NCBI GenBank assembly: GCA_016933025.1
Contig: JAFGBT010000025.1
Span: 35,932 to 99,931, forward strand
Reading direction: 5' to 3'
Origin: Spirochaetota bacterium
GTDB taxonomy: Bacteria > Spirochaetota > UBA4802 > UBA5550
DNA: 64,000 nucleotides
Part shown: positions 26,141 to 34,614 of the stretch, one piece after another
Numbering within the stretch: position 1 is the stretch's first letter
Layout of the letters: each line of letters opens with the position of its first letter
Notes under the pieces: generated by a model
Database searches by the model: none
What the model saw: the letters and a program-made list of their open reading frames with translations, nothing else
Told to the model about the DNA's origin: nothing
Position numbers and translations under genes: made by a program

Positions 26141-28000
26141 ATGAACAGACCCGTCCGCACAATAAAGAAAGCCAGAGCGTCAAAAGTCATGAGCGGAGCC
26201 GGGCTTCTCGTAAGAACGCTCGCCGACTGCGGCGTCGAGTTCATCTTCATGGAAGAACACCCGGATACCGAACCGGTCCGCGATGCCGCGCTGAGACAGC
26301 GGGGCCTGAAGGTGATCCATCCGGTGAGCGAAACAAGCTGTGTGCCCATGGCGGACGTCTGCTCCCGGTACACCGGCAGGCCGGTCGTGGCCCTCACGGC
26401 CGGAGGGGGGCACTGCCTTAACCAGGTCATGGGCATGACTACAGCATGGGGAGATAAGTCGCCGGTCATATCAATCGGCATAGCGAGGAGCCGGGGTGCG
26501 GGAGCGTCGCCGGTGTTTGATCGCGAGCGCACCGATCCATGCGAAGTTTTTTCTTCCATATCCGTGTATCATGAAACCGTGAGGGCTTGGAGCGACATGC
26601 GCGAAATCATCTGCCGCGGCGTGAGGGAGTCCCTTTCCGCAAAGGGGGGGACGGTACACATAGAGATTCCCATCGATATTATTGAATCGACCGGCTCACT
26701 ATCCAGTGACGCCTCGCCCGGCGATACCGAATGTTTCGCGCAGGTGCAGGCTCCGGTTCGAGCCGAGGAGAAAAAGATTGATCAGGCGGTCGACCTTCTC
26801 CTCAGGGCGAAGCGGCCGATGATTTTTGCGGGCGGAGGCGCGGTAAGGGCAGGCGCCGCACAGCTGGTAAACGATTTGGCGAGGAAGGCTGGGATACCGA
26901 TACTATCGAGCATGGGCGCTATGGATGTTGTCGATCCTGCAAATCCGATGTACGTCGGACCTTCGAGCTATCTTGCCGGAGAGGCGTTCCATTACGCAAT
27001 AGAGAAAGCCGATGTGGTCCTGGCAATAGGCGCCTGCTTCGGCGGACTTGACGGGTTCGGCCTGCCGCCCCTCTGGTCGGGTAAAATCAAGTTCATACAG
27101 GTCAACATTGACCCGACGTATATCGCGTTTAACCCCGGCGCGGAGATTGCCATTGTCGCCGACGCCCGCGAGACAGTGAATCAGCTGATGGAGCGGATTG
27201 AAGCAGTATCCTCCCGCCTTCCTGACTGGACCTCGTGGGTCTCTTCGATCAAGCGGAGGTACCACGGCCATGTTGAGCGGGTCGCCTGCGAAGCGAAGAA
27301 TCATAAGAGCAAGAACGGGAGGCTGCATCCGGCTGCCGCGGTGCTCGCGGTGCTCGACAGAATCGTGGCTTCCGATGCCCTGGTATGCGTCGATGGCGGG
27401 AACACCCCGCTCTGGGCCGGAATGTTTGCCAGCGTCAAGGGGCCCCGGCGTGTCTTCTTTCCAACCGGCATGGCGACCCTGGGCGTGGGCATACCCATGG
27501 CCCTGGGACTCAAGACGGCGGCCGGGAACAGGCGGGTCATTCTCTTCACCGGGGACGGCTCGCTGCTCTACAACATTCAGGAGCTGGAACTTATTAAGAG
27601 GTACAACCTGCCGATCATTATCGCGGTGAATAACGATTCAGCCTGGAACATGATACGGGCCGGCGAGATCATGCTCCACCGGTGCGTCGGCACGGCGCTT
27701 CCGGAGCAGGACTACGCGGCGGTGGCGGAAAGTTACGGCATACCGGCCAGACGCATCTCATCTCTCGATGAAATACCGGCCGCGCTGGACAAGGCGTTCT
27801 CCTCGAACGGGCCGATGCTCTTTGATATAGCGACCGACAATAACGTGTATCCGGATTCGCTCGCCAGTTTTATACGGGTGGAGTTCATGGGATCGCTTAT
27901 GCCGCAGCCGCTCAAGAAGATGCTGAATTTTTACCAGAATGAAATTAAAATCGGCCGGAACGTTATTAATATCATGAAATATTTAATGAAGACGATGTAA
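26141..28000 (+). CDS. Thiamine-diphosphate enzyme, acetolactate-synthase-like
   Basis: 619 residues from the ATG at 26141, after GAAGGAGG. The three-domain ThDP fold is complete: Pyr domain with a candidate catalytic Glu (HPVSETSCVP), a central domain (KRPMIFAGGGAVRAGA), and a PP domain with the cofactor/Mg motif FTGDGSLLYN through to VNNDSAW. The family covers acetolactate synthase, oxalyl-CoA decarboxylase, sulphoacetaldehyde lyase and related C-C bond enzymes. No FAD-site features or small regulatory subunit gene point to true IlvB. The C-terminus extends about 50 residues past the PP domain. First gene of an operon with a second ThDP homologue, an SDR and a carboxymuconolactone-decarboxylase-like protein. 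Substrate unknown. Confidence 0.85.
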   Translation: MNRPVRTIKKARASKVMSGAGLLVRTLADCGVEFIFMEEHPDTEPVRDAALRQRGLKVIHPVSETSCVPMADVCSRYTGRPVVALTAGGGHCLNQVMGMTTAWGDKSPVISIGIARSRGAGASPVFDRERTDPCEVFSSISVYHETVRAWSDMREIICRGVRESLSAKGGTVHIEIPIDIIESTGSLSSDASPGDTECFAQVQAPVRAEEKKIDQAVDLLLRAKRPMIFAGGGAVRAGAAQLVNDLARKAGIPILSSMGAMDVVDPANPMYVGPSSYLAGEAFHYAIEKADVVLAIGACFGGLDGFGLPPLWSGKIKFIQVNIDPTYIAFNPGAEIAIVADARETVNQLMERIEAVSSRLPDWTSWVSSIKRRYHGHVERVACEAKNHKSKNGRLHPAAAVLAVLDRIVASDALVCVDGGNTPLWAGMFASVKGPRRVFFPTGMATLGVGIPMALGLKTAAGNRRVILFTGDGSLLYNIQELELIKRYNLPIIIAVNNDSAWNMIRAGEIMLHRCVGTALPEQDYAAVAESYGIPARRISSLDEIPAALDKAFSSNGPMLFDIATDNNVYPDSLASFIRVEFMGSLMPQPLKKMLNFYQNEIKIGRNVINIMKYLMKTM

Positions 28001-28010
28001 GGAGGAAGTC

Positions 28011-29618
28011 ATGGCGACATATCTCGGAGCTGACCTGATTGTTGAGACCCTTGTGCGCGAAGGAGTGCGGCATGTCTTTACCGTTCCGGGCGGGCAGATG
28101 ATTCCGATCCATTACGCGATTGACGACCATAAGTCGATGGAGCTCGTGGTCCCGCGCCATGAAGGCGCGGCCGCCCTCATGGCCTGCGGCTACAGCATGG
28201 CCGGTCTTCCTTCGTGCGTGATGGCCACCGTTGGCGCCGGCATCGCCTATGAGGCCGGCTCGCTTGCCTTCGCCTGGAGGGAGCGGCTGCCCGTGCTTTC
28301 ACTCGCGCCCCAGGTCCAGTCGTATAAGATGAAACCGATCCAGGAGAACCTGCAGGCCTGCGACCAGGACGAGATCTTCGCGCCGATCACGAAGTTTCAT
28401 GCAATCATGTACCATCGAGACCGGATACCCGACCTGATACGGCGGGCTGTGAAGATCGCGCTGGCGCCGGAACCGGGTCCGGTCCACTTGGACACGCCGG
28501 TGGACGTCATTTTCGGATTCAAACGGGTGTCCCGCTCCAAAAAAAAGAGGCTCTTTCCCGATCGACGGTTCAGGTTCGAGGGGAGCGTTCGTCCCTCGAA
28601 AGAGGCGGTGCGCCGGGCGGCCCGGGTCCTCGCTTCTTCGAAACGGCCGCTTGCGTTGGTCGGGCGTAATGTCGAGCGTTCGCGGGCGGGAGAACACCTG
28701 ATGAACTTGTTGAACGCGACCGGCATTCCCGTGGTCGTATCGTCCGCTGCCTGGTCGTCGGTGCCGGGTGCCTCAGAGCTCAACCTTGGGCACGCCGGTT
28801 TGTGGCGAAATGAGCGCGGCATCAAGGCCCTCTCGAGGACGGACGCAATATTCCTGATAGAAGCGGACGAGGAGACCGGCAGGCTCGTCCGGAATATCGT
28901 GGAGCGCGACAGCGGTGCCGCGGTGGTCCAGACGGCCGGCCTTGCCGCTTCAGTCGGATCGCTTGTGCCGGTTACGGCGGGCATCACGGGGTCGGTAATC
29001 CCGGTCCTTGACGACCTTGCGGCCGCTTCAGGTTCATTCCGGGAATCTTCTCACCGAGAAAGATCATGGGTGCCATCACTTATGAAGGAAAAAGAAGTAT
29101 CCGCAAAAGAATATCTCCGTGTCATCGGCCCTGCTCATCGGGTAAAGGCCTGTGCGGGCGTCATTGAAAAGATAGGCGCCATAGCAGGTCCCGATACCCT
29201 GATCGTCTGTGACGGCAGGATGGCGGCCGGGACAGCCATGACCACACTCAAACGAAGCGGCCTCCACAATACCGTCATGTGTGCGGATGACTATGCCCCT
29301 GGTGCGGGATTCCCCCTTGCTCTTGGTATGAAGTGCGCCATGCCGGACCGAGATGTTATTCTTATTACCGAAGCCGATTCGTTCAAGCGCCATTCCAGAG
29401 AGCTGCAGACAATGAACCGGTACAACCTGGACATGAGCATATTCCTGTTCCAGGATAAGGACAAAAAGCCTAAGGAGGAGGTCGATTTCGCCAGTTTCAC
29501 GAAGAGCTTCGGCATTGAAGCCAGTTCCATTTCCAGTCCGGAACGGGAGATCACTGAAATGACGGCCAGGGATACCGCAGGATCTCGCCGCGGTATTCTT
29601 TTTGATATTACATTATAA
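28011..29618 (+). CDS. ThDP-enzyme homologue with degenerate cofactor motif
   Basis: 535 residues, 10 bases after the first ThDP gene and with a good AGGAGG site. The Pyr domain looks normal, with VFTVPGGQMIP and the Glu-bearing PRHEGAAALMA. The central domain is present (KRPLALVGRNVERS). In the PP domain the cofactor motif is lost: where the partner has TGDGS this has TEADS, and where the partner has NND it has QDK. Mg-ThDP binding at its own site is therefore doubtful. It may be a non-catalytic subunit that lends its Pyr-domain Glu to a mixed dimer with the product of the gene at 26141. That is inference; it could also be a decaying gene, although the frame is intact. Confidence 0.75.
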   Translation: MATYLGADLIVETLVREGVRHVFTVPGGQMIPIHYAIDDHKSMELVVPRHEGAAALMACGYSMAGLPSCVMATVGAGIAYEAGSLAFAWRERLPVLSLAPQVQSYKMKPIQENLQACDQDEIFAPITKFHAIMYHRDRIPDLIRRAVKIALAPEPGPVHLDTPVDVIFGFKRVSRSKKKRLFPDRRFRFEGSVRPSKEAVRRAARVLASSKRPLALVGRNVERSRAGEHLMNLLNATGIPVVVSSAAWSSVPGASELNLGHAGLWRNERGIKALSRTDAIFLIEADEETGRLVRNIVERDSGAAVVQTAGLAASVGSLVPVTAGITGSVIPVLDDLAAASGSFRESSHRERSWVPSLMKEKEVSAKEYLRVIGPAHRVKACAGVIEKIGAIAGPDTLIVCDGRMAAGTAMTTLKRSGLHNTVMCADDYAPGAGFPLALGMKCAMPDRDVILITEADSFKRHSRELQTMNRYNLDMSIFLFQDKDKKPKEEVDFASFTKSFGIEASSISSPEREITEMTARDTAGSRRGILFDITL

Positions 29619-29644
29619 TAGCATGAGCATGAAAGGAGCAGTGA

Positions 29645-30484
29645 ATGAGTAAGTTTAAAAATGCGATTGCAATCGTTACGGGGGCGGGATCCGGGATCGG
29701 CCGCGAGCTTGCCCTGCGGCTTGCAAAGAAGGGTGCGAAGGTTATAATAACCGATATCGATCAGAAGAGGATCGATGCTGTGCTCGCCGAGCTCAAGGCG
29801 AAGGGCGTTGAAGCTGACGGATACCGCGTTGATCATTCAAAGCTTGATGATGTGCGGAAATTTGCAAAAGACTTTTTCGCGAAATGGAAGCGTGTCGATA
29901 TTTTATGCAGCAACGCCGGCGTCGGCCACGGGGGAAGGCTGCAGGAGCTTAAGATCGAGGACTGGGAATGGGTCATGGGGATCAATCTCTGGGGCGCGAT
30001 ATACATGGTGCAGCTTTTCGTACCGTCGATGATCCAGCGTAGGAGCGGCAGGATACTCATCACCGCCAGCGGCGCGGGGATCATCGGTATCCCCGGCATG
30101 GCGCCCTACTGCACCAGCAAGTTCGCGATGATGGGGCTGGCAGAGTCGCTGCGGAGCGAGCTGTATAAATACAACATCAAGGTCAGCGCGCTCTGCCCGG
30201 GGATCATCAACACGAACATCATAAAGAACGGGAAGATACTTTTCAAAGACAAACAGGGGCGGACCGTCCAGTCAGATGTCGAAAAATTCTATTCTACGTT
30301 CGGCAGCAGTGCGAAGCATGTCGCGAAACAGGGGATCAGCGCGCTGTGGTGGGATACGGGTGTGAAGGTTTCACCCGGTTTCCAGATGTGGCCCGTCTAT
30401 TTGCTGAAGCGCCTTTCGCCATCGCTCTGGCAGGCGCTCACGCGGTCTTTCTACAAGCGCATCATGTTCCGCGGAAGGGAATAG
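29645..30484 (+). CDS. Short-chain dehydrogenase/reductase (SDR)
   Basis: 279 residues. The classical NAD(P) motif TGAGSGIGRE is near residue 12, NAG in CSNAGVGHG near 90, catalytic Ser in ITASGAG and YCTSK (Tyr-X3-Lys) around residue 158. Asp in TDIDQKR after the second strand favours NAD. AAAGGAG precedes the ATG at 29645. The C-terminal 60 residues are longer than in minimal SDRs and rather hydrophobic (MWPVYLLKRLSPSLWQALTR), which may mean membrane association. Third gene of the GntR-controlled operon. Substrate unknown; an alcohol or ketone made or used by the ThDP enzyme is plausible. Confidence 0.88.
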   Translation: MSKFKNAIAIVTGAGSGIGRELALRLAKKGAKVIITDIDQKRIDAVLAELKAKGVEADGYRVDHSKLDDVRKFAKDFFAKWKRVDILCSNAGVGHGGRLQELKIEDWEWVMGINLWGAIYMVQLFVPSMIQRRSGRILITASGAGIIGIPGMAPYCTSKFAMMGLAESLRSELYKYNIKVSALCPGIINTNIIKNGKILFKDKQGRTVQSDVEKFYSTFGSSAKHVAKQGISALWWDTGVKVSPGFQMWPVYLLKRLSPSLWQALTRSFYKRIMFRGRE

Positions 30485-30572
30485 CAGTGTTCAATGGCGT
30501 ATCGGTCACTGATCATGATACGCATTACCGATATTGAGAGGATAATACATTAGTCACACAAGAGGAGCGCCT

Positions 30573-31094
30573 ATGGCTGCACATATTCCGCTGCCAGAAA
30601 TGGATAGTCTTGACCCTGAGATCAGGAGGCTGGTCGAATCGTTTCCCATGAATGTGACCCGGATGATGGCCAATGCCCCCGCCAGCGTGAAAGGATTTAT
30701 TGAGCTCGCCCACTCCGTCCTGTTTAAAAGCGCGTTCGATCCCCGCAAGCGCGAGATCGCCGTACTGAGGGTCGCCCACCTGACGCGGGCCCGGTATGAA
30801 TGGACGCATCACGTGAAAGTAGCTAAGCATTGCAAGGTCACCGAGGAAGAAATCAGGATAATAAGTACCGAAGATCCCGTAACCTCTCTCGATGACGAGG
30901 GCAATCTCCTATGCCGCGCGGCTGACGAGATCAGCCGGGAGGTGCGGCTGAGCGATGAGGCCCTTTCCCGAATTCTCGATGCCTACGGGGCGCGCCAGGC
31001 CACCGAGCTTATCCTGTGCGTGAGCTACTTCAATTTTTTAAGCCGTTTTCTTGAATCCACGCGCGTCGAGCTCGAGGATTGGCATCGCGCGTAA
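30573..31094 (+). CDS. Carboxymuconolactone-decarboxylase-family protein
   Basis: 173 residues. GAGGAG precedes the ATG. The CMD/AhpD core is at about 45-110: RKREIAVLRVAHLTRARYEW, then HHVKVAKHCKVTEEEI. The CxxC of AhpD peroxidase is absent, so this is more like the decarboxylase branch, or an uncharacterised member. Its place 88 bases after the SDR gene suggests the same operon. Reaction unknown. Confidence 0.82.
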   Translation: MAAHIPLPEMDSLDPEIRRLVESFPMNVTRMMANAPASVKGFIELAHSVLFKSAFDPRKREIAVLRVAHLTRARYEWTHHVKVAKHCKVTEEEIRIISTEDPVTSLDDEGNLLCRAADEISREVRLSDEALSRILDAYGARQATELILCVSYFNFLSRFLESTRVELEDWHRA

Positions 31095-31327
31095 ATGTCG
31101 GATAGATGAACATGGATTCGCATTGTCAACCATGTGAGATGTATACGGGTCTCTTCTAATAATTTTATGCACACCCCGGTTTTAATCTTGAAAATTTTCA
31201 TGGCATGTTAGTATTCATCATATACGCGAATGGGCGCTGCATGCTTCGTTCCATCACAAGAGGTGCCTATGAAGAAACTGAAGGGTTAAGCTGCAGCAAA
31301 GACCGGTGCGCGGGAGGACCGGGTCAT

Positions 31328-32266
31328 ATGAAAAAAACGGCGGTTGTGTGCTTAATTGTATTCCTTTCCTTCGGCTGCTATCAGCGCGAGTCGGGCGACG
31401 CGTCCGGCATGAGGAAGATCTCGTTCGAACATGGCGGCAGGACGCGGGAGTGCCTGCTCCATGTTAACGCGCGCGCGCCTTTGTCCCCGTCTCCCCTACT
31501 CATCGTGCTCCACGGCGGCGGCGGCACGGCGAGGGGCATCGTCAATCTTACGAAAAACAGGTTCAACGAGCTGGCGGACACGCACGGATTTTACGCGGCC
31601 TACCCGTCGGGTCTCGGGAAAAGCTGGAACAACTTCGGGGACAATTACACCGGGTACGCGCGCCGCGAGAACGTCGATGATACGGGCTTTATCTCGGAGC
31701 TGATCGACCGGCTTGCCAGCGCGTATCCTATCGACAGGAGCCGCGTTTTTGCCGCCGGGATTTCCAACGGCGGGTTCATGTGCTACCGGCTTGCCTGCGA
31801 GCTCTCGGGGAAGCTCCGGGGCGTCGCCGCGGTCGCCGCGACCAACCCGGCCGGCCAGAAGGAGCGGTGCAGGCCGTCCCGGCCGGTGCATGTCATGATC
31901 ATCAATGGCACGGAGGACCCCATCGTGCCCTACGACGGCGGCGATGTCAGGCTTCTCGGCAGATCGTACGGCAGGGTAACATCAACGGACGACACCCTGT
32001 CCGAGTGGGCTCGCATCAACGCCTGCCCCGGTGACCGGAAGACCGAGGAACTGCCCGACCGCGATCCGTCCGACGGCACCAGGGTGACGCGCATTTCGTT
32101 CGGGCCCTGCAGCGGGGGCGCGCGGGTGGTGCTGCTTCGCGTGGAGGGCGGCGGCCACGCCTGGCCCGGCGGCCGGCATTATCTGCCGAGGATATTCATC
32201 GGGAAAACCTCGCGGGATTTCAACGCATGCGACGAGATATGGAATTTTTTCGACGGGGTACGGTGA
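31328..32266 (+). CDS. LpqC/PHB-depolymerase-family esterase lipoprotein
   Basis: 312 residues from the ATG at 31328 (GGGAGG upstream). The signal peptide ends in a lipobox (LSFGC), so the protein is a lipid-anchored envelope enzyme. The alpha/beta-hydrolase fold has the oxyanion stretch VLHGGGGTA, the nucleophile elbow AAGISNGGFM, the acid in NGTEDPIVPY and the His in GGGHAWPGG. The family includes poly(3-hydroxybutyrate) depolymerases and feruloyl/acetylxylan esterases, so the natural substrate is an ester of a polymer or plant phenolic. It has its own upstream gap of 230 bases and may not be part of the preceding operon. Confidence 0.85.
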   Translation: MKKTAVVCLIVFLSFGCYQRESGDASGMRKISFEHGGRTRECLLHVNARAPLSPSPLLIVLHGGGGTARGIVNLTKNRFNELADTHGFYAAYPSGLGKSWNNFGDNYTGYARRENVDDTGFISELIDRLASAYPIDRSRVFAAGISNGGFMCYRLACELSGKLRGVAAVAATNPAGQKERCRPSRPVHVMIINGTEDPIVPYDGGDVRLLGRSYGRVTSTDDTLSEWARINACPGDRKTEELPDRDPSDGTRVTRISFGPCSGGARVVLLRVEGGGHAWPGGRHYLPRIFIGKTSRDFNACDEIWNFFDGVR

Positions 32267-32507
32267 TTAGTAGAGTCGGCAGGACGCCCTGAATCTGAGA
32301 AGTGGAGGATTCTCGCCGAAATCGATCGAAAAAATGCTCCTTGGCGCCGAGGGGGCCATTTACTATGCGACACGGGGTAAATTTTTAAAGTAAAACTGCA
32401 TTGACAGCATCCTCGAACCAGGGTAGCGTGGAGTCGTTGGCCTGACCTGTCCGCGCGCTATGCACGCGGGCTTTTTATAGAAATATGATACATCAAAGGA
32501 GGATATC

Positions 32508-32978
32508 ATGAAGGGTAACGAAAAAATAATAAGCACGCTCAATTCGCTTCTTGCGGACGAACTCACGGCGATCAACCAGTACATGGTCCATTCCGAGATG
32601 TGCGATGACTGGGGATATGAAAAGCTGCACAAGCATTTTGAAAAGCGCGCTATAGATGAAATGAAGCACGCTGAAAAGCTCATAGGCCGCATTCTGTTCC
32701 TCGAAGGAATTCCGACTGTCAGCACGCTGAATAAGATTATGATCGGAGATACAGTTACGAAGCAGCTCGCCAACGATCATACGGCTGAAGAGGGCGCGAT
32801 AAAGGCGTACAATGAGGCGATCGCGCTTGCCGGCGAGGTAAAGGATTTCGCGACACGCGATTTTTTACAGCAGATACTGAACGATGAAGACGCCCATATG
32901 GACGGCATAGAGGAACTGCAGAGCCAGATAGACCAGATGACTCTTCAGGTATTTTTAACGACACAGGTTAACGAGTAA
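32508..32978 (+). CDS. bfr: Bacterioferritin
   Basis: 156 residues, standard length. The di-iron ferroxidase ligands are all present: Glu18, Glu51, His54, Glu94, Glu127, His130. Met52, the haem ligand at the subunit interface, is also there (DEMKH). The protein should form a 24-mer that oxidises and stores iron. AAAGGAGG precedes the ATG. It appears to be a single-gene unit. No bacterioferritin-associated ferredoxin is nearby. Confidence 0.95.
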   Translation: MKGNEKIISTLNSLLADELTAINQYMVHSEMCDDWGYEKLHKHFEKRAIDEMKHAEKLIGRILFLEGIPTVSTLNKIMIGDTVTKQLANDHTAEEGAIKAYNEAIALAGEVKDFATRDFLQQILNDEDAHMDGIEELQSQIDQMTLQVFLTTQVNE

Positions 32979-33000
32979 CAGAGGAGTGGGCTGTCCTTAA

Positions 33001-33066
33001 AGTCTATTGCAACTCCCCCCAAACCCCCCAGAGGGGGGCTTGCGAGGCAGCCTCATCAGTCTATTG
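33001..33066 (+). repeat. C/G-rich element between 9-base direct repeats
   Basis: AGTCTATTG occurs at 33001-33009 and 33058-33066. Between them is a CCCCCC-AGA-GGGGGG hairpin preceded by CCCCCCAAA. A similar C-rich block occurs at 58346. It may be a small mobile element with a target duplication. Confidence 0.4.
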
Positions 33067-33079
33067 TCATAATGAGGAT

Positions 33080-33994
33080 ATGAACGACAACCGCCGGTAC
33101 GATGACATCTCTGTCGTACGCGATTTCCGCGGACAGTATAAAGCCGCACGGCACCGCAGGCAGCGAGGAGCGCCTCACGCCGTTCCCGAGCCGGTGATAC
33201 GCAAATTCCGGTCGATTATCTACGACTATTACCGGAAGCACAAGCGCGACTTTCCCTGGAGGCGCACCGAAGATCCCTATCATATCCTGGTGTCGGAGAT
33301 CATGCTCCAGCAGACCCAGACCGGCAGGGTGGCCGAGAAGTTCGTGGAATTCATAGTCACATTCCCGACGGTGGAGTCACTCGCGGCCGCTCCGCTGTCG
33401 CGGGTCCTTTCCACCTGGCAGGGCATGGGGTACAACCGCAGGGCACGGTATCTCCGCGATCTTGCGGAGGTCCTTGCGTCAGAGCACGGCGGCAGGATAC
33501 CGGACGATCCTGGCCTGCTGGCGAAGCTCCCGGGCATCGGCAGGGCGACGGCCGCGTCCATCTGCGCCTTTGCCTTCAACAGGCCGGTCGTGTTCATCGA
33601 GACCAATATACGAACGGTATTTATACACTTTTTTTTCAACGAGCGGAAGGATGTGGAGGACCGGGACATCATACTCCTTGCGGAAGCCGCCCTCGACCGC
33701 AAGGACCCGAGGGCCTGGTACTCCGCCCTCATGGACTACGGCGCCATGCTCAAGCAGCGGCACCCGAATCCTTCGCGTAAAAGCGCTCACCATCAAACAC
33801 AGAAACGCTTTGAGGGGTCGCGCCGCCAGATCAGGGGCATCGTGCTCAGGGTTTTGCTGAAGAACCGCGGGGTTACGGCGAAACGGCTGTCAAAGATTAT
33901 CGGCAGGCCCGAACGGGAGTTGATGCCGGTCATCGACGAGCTTGTGCGCGAGGGGATGATACGTAAAAAAGGGAGAGCGCTTGATGTTGAATGA
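33080..33994 (+). CDS. mutY: MutY-like adenine glycosylase without iron-sulphur cluster
   Basis: 304 residues. The HhH-GPD fold is clear: the catalytic-Glu segment VSEIMLQQTQTGRV, then the helix-hairpin-helix LAKLPGIGRATAASI. The segment after the hairpin reads FIETNIRTVFIHFFF, where classical MutY has LDGNVxRV, so the usual catalytic Asp position holds Glu. The four cysteines of the [4Fe-4S] loop are missing; the chain goes straight to KQRHPNPSRKS. A C-terminal winged-helix-like part replaces the NUDIX-like 8-oxoG reader. Cluster-free members of this kind are known in other bacteria. It should excise adenine opposite 8-oxoguanine, though specificity is uncertain. The N-terminus is uncertain. 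Confidence 0.8.
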   Translation: MNDNRRYDDISVVRDFRGQYKAARHRRQRGAPHAVPEPVIRKFRSIIYDYYRKHKRDFPWRRTEDPYHILVSEIMLQQTQTGRVAEKFVEFIVTFPTVESLAAAPLSRVLSTWQGMGYNRRARYLRDLAEVLASEHGGRIPDDPGLLAKLPGIGRATAASICAFAFNRPVVFIETNIRTVFIHFFFNERKDVEDRDIILLAEAALDRKDPRAWYSALMDYGAMLKQRHPNPSRKSAHHQTQKRFEGSRRQIRGIVLRVLLKNRGVTAKRLSKIIGRPERELMPVIDELVREGMIRKKGRALDVE

Positions 33995-34005
33995 GCGGCC
34001 GCCGG

Positions 34006-34509
34006 TCATTTATATGTCAGGATGAGCGTCTCGTCAAAGCCCTCGCTCTTGTCCGGGAGCTCGATCTTGTGGGACAGGGCGTATATCACTTCCTGGGGTA
34101 CCAGCGACCCGGCCTGCTTGTTTCGCTCCAGGCACTGCTCCAGGGGCCTGTTCAGGAATATCACGCCGACCGTCTTTTTCGTCTGGCGCGCCGTTTCAAT
34201 GATGGAGTGCCGAGATTTTTTCGTTACGAAGGTGTTGATGACCAATATTTTCTTCTTGAGATGGATGAAGTGCTCGACGATTCTTTTTTCGATAAACTTC
34301 ACCAGCACGTCGCTCTCTTCGGAAAATTTCCCGGCCTCCCACTTCTCGCCGAAGCTGGTCATCTCGAACATTGCCTTGCGGATGTCCGAGCGGCTTATCC
34401 TGCTACGGTCCTTGCCCTTGAAGTATTTGACGGCGAACTCGGTCTTTCCCGAACCGTACAGGCCGCAAAGAAGTACTATGTCGAGCTGGTCAATTTTGGT
34501 GAGGTCCAT
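34006..34509 (-). CDS. P-loop kinase of the zeta-toxin/polynucleotide-kinase type
   Basis: 167 residues from ATG 34509, which has CAGGAGG upstream; an upstream ATG lacks one. Walker A is GLYGSGKTEFA near residue 17. A Walker B-like strand (KILVINTFVT) follows at about 80, and a lid with Arg (FLNRPLEQCLERN) comes later. This is the layout of small AAA kinases that phosphorylate nucleic-acid ends or small molecules. No antitoxin gene is beside it, so a toxin role is not supported. Confidence 0.7.
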   Translation of the reverse strand: MDLTKIDQLDIVLLCGLYGSGKTEFAVKYFKGKDRSRISRSDIRKAMFEMTSFGEKWEAGKFSEESDVLVKFIEKRIVEHFIHLKKKILVINTFVTKKSRHSIIETARQTKKTVGVIFLNRPLEQCLERNKQAGSLVPQEVIYALSHKIELPDKSEGFDETLILTYK

Positions 34510-34558
34510 GGCATCCTCCTGTCGTTTAGTATATGCCATATCCAGGGCATTGTCAATC

Positions 34559-34585
34559 AAAAAGAGCCGGCCATGCGGCCGGCTC
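34559..34585 (-). terminator. terminator of the delta-60 lipoprotein gene
   Basis: Perfect 9-bp stem (GAGCCGGCC at 34564-34572 with 34577-34585), four-base loop, and five T residues on the minus strand after it. Confidence 0.85.
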
Positions 34586-34614
34586 CCGAGTTACTGCGAT
34601 ATTGTCGGCCTGCA

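Noticed and set aside
34006..34509. Toxin half of a toxin-antitoxin pair
   Set aside because: The P-loop kinase resembles zeta toxin, but there is no small antitoxin gene next to it.
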